64,000 nt of DNA from NCBI GenBank assembly GCA_023229465.1, contig JALNZE010000007.1, positions 85,835 through 149,834 on the forward strand, read 5' to 3'. Below the pieces are notes generated by a model. That model saw only the letters and a program-made list of their open reading frames with translations, was not told the origin of the DNA and made no database searches. Position numbers and translations under genes: made by a program. Shown one piece after another: positions 53,348 through 62,000 of this stretch (position 1 is the stretch's first letter; every line of letters starts with the position of its first letter). The stretch is from Chitinophagaceae bacterium. GTDB taxonomy: Bacteria > Bacteroidota > Bacteroidia > Chitinophagales > Chitinophagaceae.

Positions 53348-56005
53348 ATGTCAAAATCGAGTGCGGATACACCTTTAATGCAGCAGCACAGGGCCATCAA
53401 ACAGAAATATCCTGATGCCATTTTGTTGTTTCGGGTGGGCGATTTTTATGAAACATTTGGAGAAGATGCCATTCAGGCTTCTAAAGTATTGGGGATTACA
53501 CTTACGAAAAGGAATAATGGGGCGGCCTCTTCCAGTGAACTGGCTGGATTTCCGCATCATGCATTGGATACTTACCTGCATAAACTGGTAAAAGCGGGCT
53601 ACCGGGTAGCCATCTGCGATCAGTTGGAAGACCCTAAAACGGTAAAAGGTATTGTAAAACGGGGGGTAACAGAAATGGTTACACCGGGTATTGCCACCAA
53701 CGATAAATTACTGGAACATAACAGTAATAACTTTTTAGCGGCCATTCATTTTACGGAAAATGAAACAGGCATCGCTTTTCTGGATATTTCCACCGGCGAA
53801 TTTTTTATCGCGGAAGGAAATGAAGAATACATCGATAAACTGTTGCAAAGTTTAAAACCCGCGGAAGTAATTTTTCAGCGCAGTTACCAAAAACATTTTA
53901 AAGATGTGTTTGGTGTGAAGTTTTACACTTATACCATGGAGAGCTGGTTATTTGATGAGGCTTTCGCTACAGAAAGTTTATTAAAACATTTTCAGACACA
54001 TTCGCTAAAAGGATATGGTATCGAAGGCATGCACAACGGCATAGTAGCCGCAGGCGCCATTTTGTATTACCTGAAAGAAACGGAACATCCTAACCTGCAA
54101 CATATCAGTTCCATACAAAGAATGGAAAGGGAAGATTTTTTGTGGATGGATAAATTTACGATCAGGAACCTGGAGTTATTGAATACGGGTATGGATAACG
54201 GGAACAGTTTATTGAAAGTTACCGACAATACCGTAAGCCCGATGGGCGCCAGGTTACTAAAACGATGGATGTTATTTCCCTTACGGAACATTACAAAAAT
54301 TAATGAAAGGCTGGATGCGGTATCATTTTTGATTATCCAAACTGACCTGCGCAAACAGTTTGCCCATGCCATCAGGTTATGCGGTGATATGGAGCGATTG
54401 GTGAGTAAGCTGCCGATGAAGAAGATCAACCCACGCGAGGTAATGCAGCTGGCTAAAGGGTTACAGCAGGTTGAACTTATCAGGCAAATCTGCGAATCTG
54501 CGGCTAACCCTTATATCCAAAGATTGGCAGACACCTTGAATGGTTGTCACCTTATTGTTGAAAAAATTTTCAAAGAAATCAGTGATGCACCACCGGTAGC
54601 TGCCCATAAGGGAGGTGTTATCAAAGAAAAAGTGCATGCTGAACTTGACCAGTTGAGAAATATAGCAACCGGGGGAAAAGAATTTCTTATCAATATCCAG
54701 CAGCGTGAATCAGAGAAAACTGGTATCACTTCTTTAAAAATCAGTTTTAACAACGTATTCGGTTATTACCTGGAAGTAACACATCTGCATAAAAACAAAG
54801 TGCCAGCGGAATGGATACGCAAACAAACATTGGTAAATGCTGAACGGTATATCACACCGGAACTGAAAGAATATGAAGAAAAAATAACCGGTGCAGAAGA
54901 TAAAATACTGGCGATAGAACTGCAATTGTATGATACATTGCTTTTGGCGTTGCAGGATTATATCGCTCCTATCCAGGTAAATGCCCATATACTGGCCACG
55001 CTGGATTGCCTGATTTGTTTTGCAGAGAATGCCAACCGGTTTAATTATAAAAAACCGGAATTGCATGAAGGCTTTGAACTGGAACTAAAAGATAGCCGTC
55101 ACCCGGTAATTGAACGAAACCTGCCGGCCGGGGAATCTTATATAGCGAATGATATCAGTTTAGATCCGTTAGACCAGCAGATCATTATTGTAACAGGGCC
55201 TAATATGAGTGGTAAGAGCGCCATTCTCAGGCAAACCGCCCTCATAACCTTAATGGCACACATGGGTAGCTTTGTACCCGCAAGCAATGCAAGGGTACCT
55301 TTAACAGATAAGATATTTACCCGTGTAGGCGCCAGCGATAATTTAAGCGGTGGCGAATCTACTTTTATGGTAGAGATGAATGAAACTGCCAGCATCATCA
55401 ACAATATTTCTCAACGAAGTTTAATATTACTGGATGAGATTGGCCGTGGTACTTCTACCTATGATGGCATTTCGATTGCCTGGAGTATGGTGGAATATTT
55501 GCACTATTCACAGGCTGCCCCTAAAACATTATTCGCCACACATTACCATGAGTTAAATGAGTTAGAACAAAAATTACCGCGGGTTCATAATTTTCATGTG
55601 ACCAATAAAGAAGTAGGCAATAAGATTATCTTTCTTCGCAAACTGGCGCCGGGTGGCAGTGTACATAGTTTTGGTATTCATGTTGCACGAATGGCGGGAA
55701 TGCCTCCCTCTTTGATTGACAGGGCGAATGAAATACTGAAGCAACTCGAGGAAAAGCATGTGGATGAGAGTAGTGAAGGTGGTCAGGATAGTCAAGAGGC
55801 TCTCGGTAGTAATAAAAATTCAAAGATGCGGTTAGATCACAATATTAAAAAACTCTCTACCCCTCAAATACAACTCTCTATTTTTGATGCACACTCTCAA
55901 ACCTTCGAGAATATCCGTAAAATGCTTACTGACATGGATATTAACCGTCTTACACCTGTGGAAGCATTGATGAAACTAAATGAGATAAAAGGTTTGTTGA
56001 AATAA
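53348..56005 (+). CDS. mutS: DNA mismatch repair protein MutS
   Basis: Mismatch-recognition ATPase. N-terminal mismatch-binding domain with the Phe-x-Glu motif in RVGDFYETFGEDA; connector and lever domains in the middle; ATPase at the C-terminus with GPNMSGKS (Walker A, residues 617-624), GESTFMVEMNETASI, LILLDEIGRGTSTYDG and FATHYHEL. Length about 885 is normal. ATG at 53348 (MSKSSADTP) is chosen; the frame reaches a TTG at 53339. It is convergent with dapA. No mutL gene is in the window. Confidence 0.97.
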   Translation: MSKSSADTPLMQQHRAIKQKYPDAILLFRVGDFYETFGEDAIQASKVLGITLTKRNNGAASSSELAGFPHHALDTYLHKLVKAGYRVAICDQLEDPKTVKGIVKRGVTEMVTPGIATNDKLLEHNSNNFLAAIHFTENETGIAFLDISTGEFFIAEGNEEYIDKLLQSLKPAEVIFQRSYQKHFKDVFGVKFYTYTMESWLFDEAFATESLLKHFQTHSLKGYGIEGMHNGIVAAGAILYYLKETEHPNLQHISSIQRMEREDFLWMDKFTIRNLELLNTGMDNGNSLLKVTDNTVSPMGARLLKRWMLFPLRNITKINERLDAVSFLIIQTDLRKQFAHAIRLCGDMERLVSKLPMKKINPREVMQLAKGLQQVELIRQICESAANPYIQRLADTLNGCHLIVEKIFKEISDAPPVAAHKGGVIKEKVHAELDQLRNIATGGKEFLINIQQRESEKTGITSLKISFNNVFGYYLEVTHLHKNKVPAEWIRKQTLVNAERYITPELKEYEEKITGAEDKILAIELQLYDTLLLALQDYIAPIQVNAHILATLDCLICFAENANRFNYKKPELHEGFELELKDSRHPVIERNLPAGESYIANDISLDPLDQQIIIVTGPNMSGKSAILRQTALITLMAHMGSFVPASNARVPLTDKIFTRVGASDNLSGGESTFMVEMNETASIINNISQRSLILLDEIGRGTSTYDGISIAWSMVEYLHYSQAAPKTLFATHYHELNELEQKLPRVHNFHVTNKEVGNKIIFLRKLAPGGSVHSFGIHVARMAGMPPSLIDRANEILKQLEEKHVDESSEGGQDSQEALGSNKNSKMRLDHNIKKLSTPQIQLSIFDAHSQTFENIRKMLTDMDINRLTPVEALMKLNEIKGLLK

Positions 56006-56039
56006 TTCAACCCAAATAAAAAAATGATAAATAACTCAA

Positions 56040-56059
56040 CCACCAATGATTATGGGTGG
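56040..56059 (+). terminator. Weak hairpin after mutS
   Basis: CCACC and GGTGG separated by 10 bases, 35 bases past the mutS stop, followed by CTTTAT. The stem is short and the T-run poor, so termination is a weak inference. Confidence 0.3.
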
Positions 56060-56165
56060 CTTTATAAATGCTGTATCGTTTACACAGCGGGTACAAAAAA
56101 ATGGACCAGGTAATAGAACAGCGGCACGCGCCCATAAATGACGAAGAGGCTACCCCATTTGCCTT

Positions 56166-57047
56166 TTATTTTTTCAGATATGCCTTTACTTTCGCATGCA
56201 GCCCCCCACTCAAGGGAACAACAGGTAACCGAAGCGAATTGGTCAGGAGTCCCTGCTCTGCCATAAATGCTTTTACACCGGCGGGATTGTTTTCAGAAAA
56301 CATCAGGTCATACGCGTCCAGCAATGCATCATTGATCTCTTTCGCGGCTGGAAAATTATTTTTCAGGCACAATCTTACCATTTCGGAAAACTCTTTCGGA
56401 AAAGCATTGGCTGCCACACTAATCACACCATCCATACCGCAGGCAAGTTGTGGTAAAGCGAGTGCATCATCTCCACTAACCACTAAAAAATCTTTTGGCC
56501 TGTCGCGGAGTATCTGCATGCCCTGTAATATATCGCCGCTGGCTTCTTTCATACCCGCAATATTCTGAATCTCATGCGCAAGCCTAAGTGTAGTAGCGGC
56601 AGTCATGTTTCTGCCGGTACGACCCGGAACATTATATAAAATGATTGGCTTAGGAGATTCCTGGGCCAATGCCTTATAATGCTGAAAAATACCTTCCTGC
56701 GAAGGTTTATTATAATTTGGTGAGGCGCTCAATACCGCAATGGCTTTATCCAAAGGAAAATGGTGCAGGTCATTAATTAATTCGGCGGTGTTATTGCCGC
56801 CAATGCCTACAACTACAGGTACACGGCCGGCAACTTTTTCAAAAGTATAGTTTACAATATCCAGCTTCTCCTGCTTATCCAGTGTAGGTGTTTCGCCTGT
56901 GGTACCCAGCGTAATTACATATTCAATGCCACCATTGATCATGGCATCGATCACTTTACCCAGTGAATTAAAATCAACCTTAAAATTGGCTGTAAACGGC
57001 GTAACCAGGGCCACACCGGTTCCCTGAAGTGTTTTGCGTAAAGACAT
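56166..57047 (-). CDS. dapA: 4-hydroxy-tetrahydrodipicolinate synthase
   Basis: First committed step of lysine and diaminopimelate synthesis: condenses pyruvate with aspartate semialdehyde. TIM-barrel with LGTTGETPTLD near the N-terminus, catalytic Tyr in LYNVPGRTGRN, and Schiff-base Lys in IAGMKEASGD. Length 293 is normal. It follows accA by 43 bases on the same strand, so they may share a transcript. Confidence 0.97.
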   Translation of the reverse strand: MSLRKTLQGTGVALVTPFTANFKVDFNSLGKVIDAMINGGIEYVITLGTTGETPTLDKQEKLDIVNYTFEKVAGRVPVVVGIGGNNTAELINDLHHFPLDKAIAVLSASPNYNKPSQEGIFQHYKALAQESPKPIILYNVPGRTGRNMTAATTLRLAHEIQNIAGMKEASGDILQGMQILRDRPKDFLVVSGDDALALPQLACGMDGVISVAANAFPKEFSEMVRLCLKNNFPAAKEINDALLDAYDLMFSENNPAGVKAFMAEQGLLTNSLRLPVVPLSGGLHAKVKAYLKK

Positions 57048-57083
57048 TGTTTGGTCAATTGGTTTATAAGTCTATTGAATCTA

Positions 57084-57105
57084 AGAACTTCTAACTCCTA
57101 ACTTC
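57084..57105. repeat. CTCCTAA repeat forming the end of accA
   Basis: AAGAACTTCTAACTCCTAACTT. On the minus strand GTTAGGAGTTAG encodes VRS plus stop, the same C-terminal ending as in the SpoU methyltransferase at 52680. Confidence 0.85.
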
Positions 57106-58077
57106 CACCTCCTCCCAAAATCCCATCTTACCATATTTTTCTATCCGGTCATTCACTCTTTCTTCCGGGTTTTTGGATTCTATTTCTTTGAGTGTTTTAA
57201 TAATTTGAATTTTGAGGATATTAGCCGCGTCTGCATAATCCCAGTGTGCGCCGCCAATGGGTTCTTCTACGATTTCGTCAACCAGGCCGAATCCTTTCAT
57301 ATCATTGGCCGTTAAGCGAAGTTGTTCCGCGGCAGTTTCTTTTTTATCCCAGCTACGCCAGAGAATAGAGCTGCAACTTTCCGGGGAGATAACGGTGTAC
57401 CAGGTATTTTCCATCATCAATACCCTATCTCCCACACCAATACCCAGGGCGCCACCACTGGCGCCTTCGCCAATAATCACGATAATTACGGGTACTTTCA
57501 GCCGTATCATTTCATAAATATTCCGGGCAATGGCTTCTCCCTGTCCGCGTTCTTCCGCTTCCAGTCCGGGATAGGCCCCCGGCGTATCAATCAAACAGAT
57601 AACAGGCTTTGAAAATTTTTCAGCCAGTTTCATCAGCCTGAGTGCTTTCCGGTAGCCTTCCGGGTTAGCCATGCCAAAATTGCGCAACTGTCTGGCTTTG
57701 GTATTGATCCCTTTCTGCTGGCCAATAACCATTACGGTTTTTCCATCCAACTGGGCAAATCCGCCTACCATGGCTTTATCATCCTTAAAATTCCGGTCGC
57801 CATGCAGTTCCACAAAATTGGTAAACATGTTTGCAATGTACTTAAGCGTATAAGGCCTGTCTGGATGACGGCTAAGCTGCACCCTTTGCCAGGGCGTAAG
57901 TTTTTGGGTAATCTCTTTACGCTTATCAATAATGGAAGCCTCCAGTTGCCGAAGGGTAGCGCTATAATCGATCTTAGGATTCTTCTCTGCCAGCTTTTTG
58001 GTATCTTCTATCTGTTCATACACTTCCTTAATCGGCTTCTCAAAATCAAGGAATTGTCTATTTGGGTATTGTGGCAT
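57091..58077 (-). CDS. accA: Acetyl-CoA carboxylase carboxyltransferase subunit alpha
   Basis: Alpha half of the carboxyltransferase that makes malonyl-CoA for fatty acid synthesis. Family blocks: [16 protein letters not shown] at the N-terminus, [44 protein letters not shown] and [21 protein letters not shown]. Length 328 is normal. The C-terminal EVRS is encoded by the CTCCTAA repeat. No zinc-binding beta subunit (accD) is near, as is common. Confidence 0.97.
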   Translation of the reverse strand: MPQYPNRQFLDFEKPIKEVYEQIEDTKKLAEKNPKIDYSATLRQLEASIIDKRKEITQKLTPWQRVQLSRHPDRPYTLKYIANMFTNFVELHGDRNFKDDKAMVGGFAQLDGKTVMVIGQQKGINTKARQLRNFGMANPEGYRKALRLMKLAEKFSKPVICLIDTPGAYPGLEAEERGQGEAIARNIYEMIRLKVPVIIVIIGEGASGGALGIGVGDRVLMMENTWYTVISPESCSSILWRSWDKKETAAEQLRLTANDMKGFGLVDEIVEEPIGGAHWDYADAANILKIQIIKTLKEIESKNPEERVNDRIEKYGKMGFWEEVEVRS

Positions 58078-58129
58078 AATGCGGCATTGAGTAAGTAAAA
58101 ATAAGGGATGCAGTTTTTTTTTGAAAAGA

Positions 58130-58160
58130 TTTGTTTAAAAGTCGTTTACCCCTATCTTTG
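58130..58160 (+). promoter_or_regulatory. Promoter of tRNA-Asp
   Basis: TTTG at 58130-58133, a 19-base spacer, and TATCTTTG at 58153-58160: an exact match to the Bacteroidota -33/-7 housekeeping promoter. Transcription should start at about 58165, some 60 bases before the tRNA. Confidence 0.85.
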
Positions 58161-58225
58161 CCGTCCGAAAAACAGCCCCAAAGCTGTCATATAATTAATA
58201 ATTGTTAATTATTAATTATCTACCC

Positions 58226-58299
58226 GGATCGGTAGTTCAGTTGGTTAGAATGCCGCCCTGTCACGGCGGAGGTCGCGGGTCCGAGTCCCGTCCGGTCCG
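58226..58299 (+). tRNA. tRNA-Asp (anticodon GTC)
   Basis: Cloverleaf folds fully: acceptor GGATCGG/CCGGTCC (one G-U), anticodon stem CCGCC/GGCGG with loop CTGTCAC (GTC reads Asp codons GAC/GAU), T-arm GCGGG/CCCGT, discriminator G at 58299. CCA is not encoded. It has its own promoter and a terminator. It marks the boundary between housekeeping genes and the accessory CRISPR block. Confidence 0.97.
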
Positions 58300-58314
58300 C
58301 TTACTATTTTTCCT

Positions 58315-58340
58315 AAAACCCTTGCCCAGCAAGGGTTTTA
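58315..58340 (+). terminator. Terminator after tRNA-Asp
   Basis: Perfect 10-bp stem AAAACCCTTG/CAAGGGTTTT with a 5-base loop (CCCAG), 15 bases past the tRNA end. Confidence 0.88.
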
Positions 58341-58425
58341 TCATTTTAGGTTCATTTCCTGGGTCCGCAGGATATTCTTCACATATTTTCGCCACATCTT
58401 CTGAAATTCAATGATATCAGCGGTT

Positions 58426-58842
58426 TCAGCTGAAGGCACTGGTGAATACAGCTAGGTAAAACCGCTTGTACTGACCATCCAGATTGAGTTTAACCTCGGC
58501 CCAGTCAAACTCACAGCAGGAGCCTTCTGCGTATCCCTGACGGATAAAAGCTTCCTGAGACTGCGTGACTTTTGTTTCAATGTATTTGCACACGCTGGAA
58601 TAGCTGATCACATGACCGGCAGTCAGAATTTGTTCATGAATGTCTATTTTTTTAACCTGCTGTTTTGTACGCCCATCAAGTCTTTTGATCTCATTTTCCT
58701 GAAGACATTTATCAATAATGGCAATTATATCTTCAGAAAGATTGCGTTTCCCACGGTTCTCGCTGTGGTAGATAGAGCCTGTTTTCAGATACTGATTTAA
58801 TAGAGATTTAGGATTATCCTGGTCACTTATTGGGGAAAGGCC
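58426..58842 (-). pseudogene. IS21-family transposase (IstA) remnant
   Basis: Open frame of 138 codons without a start (a TAA lies at 58843-58845), matching the middle of IstA-type transposases: EAFIRQGYAEGSCCEFDWAEV and KRFYLAVFTSAFS, which contain the first catalytic Asp of the DDE core. It stops (TGA) where IstA normally continues (NYR...). Both ends are lost, and no IstB or terminal repeats are visible, so it is a dead fragment. The 80 bases to its left read on minus as ETADIIEFQKMWRKYVKNIL in another frame, origin unknown. Confidence 0.8.
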
Positions 58843-58983
58843 TTATTGGATAATAGTCACATTCACACCCGATGAGGTCTCGTTATGCAAAAACTAATAT
58901 TTTTTATGGATTTTCTTGGAAAAGAATAAAAAGAAAATATTACTTTTAATTCTCCACCCGACCTGGATTAGATAGTATAAAAG

Positions 58984-59003
58984 AAAAAAACGGCTTGCGC
59001 CGC
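58984..59003 (-). terminator. Terminator of the tracrRNA
   Basis: CGGC/GCCG stem with GCAA loop and a run of seven U on the minus strand. This is the 3' end of the predicted tracrRNA. Confidence 0.8.
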
Positions 59004-59060
59004 TTTAATAAAATTCACTACGGAATAATCCTTATTGTGATTTGCTTTCACCATAAATAT
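58984..59060 (-). ncRNA. Predicted tracrRNA
   Basis: The minus strand reads GTGAAAGCAAATCACAATAAGG then a short GGA-TTAT-TCC hairpin (59022-59031), a short linker, CGGC-TTGC-GCCG as complement (58991-59002), and seven T: the anti-repeat, nexus-like hairpin and terminator of a type II tracrRNA. The plus-strand stretch TTGTGATTTGCTTTCA (59035-59050) resembles Bacteroidota II-C repeats as I recall them, e.g. the one described for Bacteroides fragilis. A TATATTTA element (minus, 59054-59061), with TTTT 19 bases upstream, would start it near 59050. The 5' end is uncertain. Confidence 0.75.
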
Positions 59061-59089
59061 AGTCATTAAAACGATTAATTAAAATAAAG

Positions 59090-62000
59090 ATGAAAAAAAT
59101 TCTTGGCCTTGATCTCGGAACTAATTCTATTGGCTGGGCTTTAATAGACAAAGAAGAGCAAAAGATATTAGGCATGGGTAGTCGTATTATTCCCATGGGA
59201 ACTGATAAATTGGATTATGAAAAAGGTGCAGGTATAACAAAAAATGCGGATAGAAGGATGGCAAGAACCATTCGAAAAATGAATAAACGTTACAAATTAA
59301 GAAGGAATAAGTTACTCTTTATTTTAAATGAATTGGGAATATTGCCAGACCAATTTCAATTTAAAGATGGAATTCCAGAGCCCACCAAACTACAAGATTT
59401 AGAATTACTTCCCATTAAGAAAGGGACATTACAATTAAATTCTTTAACTCATTACCAACTTAGGGTTAATGCTCTCAGCAAAGCGATAACTCCAAAAGAT
59501 TTTGGAAAAATATTATATCAATTCAATCAACTAAGGGGATATGCAGGCGGCGGCAATAATGATGATAATAGCAAAAAGAAAGAAGACGAAACAACTGAAG
59601 AACCTGAAAAGAAAAAATCGTATGAGGTAATTACGCAAAAAGTATCCATAATAAACATTGAAACATCTGACAGGACTTACAAAGCAAAAGGCGGTAAAAA
59701 CAAAGGGCAGGAACTCCCTCTTTTTGCTGTTACTTTTTTATTAAATGATGAAGAAAAGGAAGGCACTACAATCCTTCAAAATTTAGAAATTGGCAAAGAA
59801 GAAGAACTTGAAATAAGAATTAAACAAACAAAAATCGGAGAGAATATTATAATTGCTTTACCACAAAAGACCAATTGGAAAAAGCAAATGGAGTCTACCG
59901 AAGATATTATTAAAACGGAGAGGTTATTTGTTGGTCAACTTTTATTAAAAGACCTTCTAAATCACAAATGGACAAAAGTTAGAAACAGAGTAATACTAAG
60001 AAGCCGCTACCAGGAAGAATTTGATGCTATTTGGAAAGAACAAGCTAAATACCATTCTATACTGAATAATTGTTCGTTGAAAAAATTAGAAACGATTGCA
60101 AATTATTTATATCCCGGTTCAAGTAATACACAAAATGATTTAAGGAAAGATGCTATGGAAGGCGGTTTAAAATATATAATCAAACAGCAAGTTATATATT
60201 ATCAAAGACCCCTAAAATCTCAAACAGAACTGATTAGTAAATGTCAATTTGAAAAAGAAGAAAAAGTAATTGCAACTTCTAATCCATTATTTCAGGAATT
60301 CAGGTGTTGGAAACAAATCAATCAATTATATATACGGTCAAAAGAAGGTGTTTATAATGAGAGAAAAAATAAGACTATTTATAAATACTCGGACAGATAT
60401 TTAACTAATGAACAAAAGAATGATATATATATAAAACTACAGAATCAAAAACAAGTTGGCTTTTCCGATGTTGCCAAGATTGCAGGTTTAAAAAATGATA
60501 AAACCGAATACTTAAATGGGTTAAATGTAAAAGCTAAATTAAAAGGTTGCGATACAGCAATTACCATTAAAAAAATGTTAGGCGATGAGCTTAGTACAAT
60601 CATTAATCAGGATAAAGAAATTGTTTTAAAAATTTGGGATTCAATTTTTGATTTAAACAATTCAGGAAATGAATATGATGTCAACAGTAAAAAAGTATCA
60701 TCGCTAATAAATATTTTAAGCACTGTAACTGATAAAAATAATGCAATTGTGATCGCATTAAAATTAGCACAGAATATCAGCTATCCCAGAAAATACGCAA
60801 GCCTATCGGCAAAAGCAATTACTAACATTTTGCCGTTAATGCAATTAAATCCTGTTGAGATGAGCAATATCATAAAAGAAAATTTTGAAAAAATAAAACA
60901 TGCAATTGATACTGGTGAACTTAAAGATGGCATAGAGCCATATATGGTTGATTATATTGATAGCAACCCCAATATTATTGAAAATGGTGGCATGATGGAT
61001 TCATTTGCAGCATCATTGGTTTATGGCAAACATACAATTGCAGATATAAATGCCACTGTAAAGAATTACCATGACATTAAATATAATCCAACTAGGAATT
61101 TAAGAAATCCTATTGTAGAGCAAATCACCAATGAAGCATTACAAATAATAAAAGCCATTTGGAAAGAGTATAAATTCAACCCGGAAGAGTTAGAAATCAG
61201 AATAGAACTTGCAAGGGATTTAAAGAATAGTGCAGCCGAGAGAGCAAATATTTATAAGAGTCAATTAAACAACCAAAAACAAAACAATAGAATTAAGGAA
61301 CGGTTGGTTGAAGAAAAAATGCCTGTTACAGATGAAAACGTTTTGAAGTATAAATTATATGAACATCAAAAATATCTATCGCCATATTCTGGTGATACAT
61401 TAGCAATTAGTCTTTTCGATGAGTATGAAATAGATCACATTATTCCTAAATCAAGATTATTTGATGATTCAATTTCTAACAAGGTTTTGGTTGAAGGCTT
61501 TCTAAATAAAGAAAAAGGCAACAGGACTTCATGGGAGTATATCTCACAGCAAAATACAAAATATAAAATCCGCTCCATACAAGCCTTTATTGATATGGTT
61601 AACGATAACTATTTTGGAAGAAAGAAGAAAAATCTGTTACTGGAAAAAATACCGACTGATTTCGTTGAAAGGCAGATTAAACAAACACAATACATCGCAT
61701 TAGCAGTAAAAGCTGAGTTAGCTCAAATTGTTGGCAGCAATAATGTAAAGTCTTCAACTGGCGAAATAACAAGTTTTTTACGCAGCCGGTGGGGTTTAAG
61801 AAAGCTATTTATGGAATTAACAGAAAGCCGTTTTAAACAAATGGAGTTGTGGGATTCTTCCAATAAATGGGTAAACAGATATTTCGATGAAGAACAAAAA
61901 AGAAATGTTTATGAAATCAAATACTGGAGCAAACGATATGACCACCGTCATCACTCTATTGATGCCTTGGTTGTTGCTTTAACTGAAAAATGGCATATAG

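Noticed and set aside
58202..58414. Open frame of 70 codons on the plus strand across the tRNA-Asp
   Set aside because: It is the tRNA read as protein (VVQLVRMPPCHGGGRGSESRPV), a well-known false gene type; the tRNA folds perfectly.
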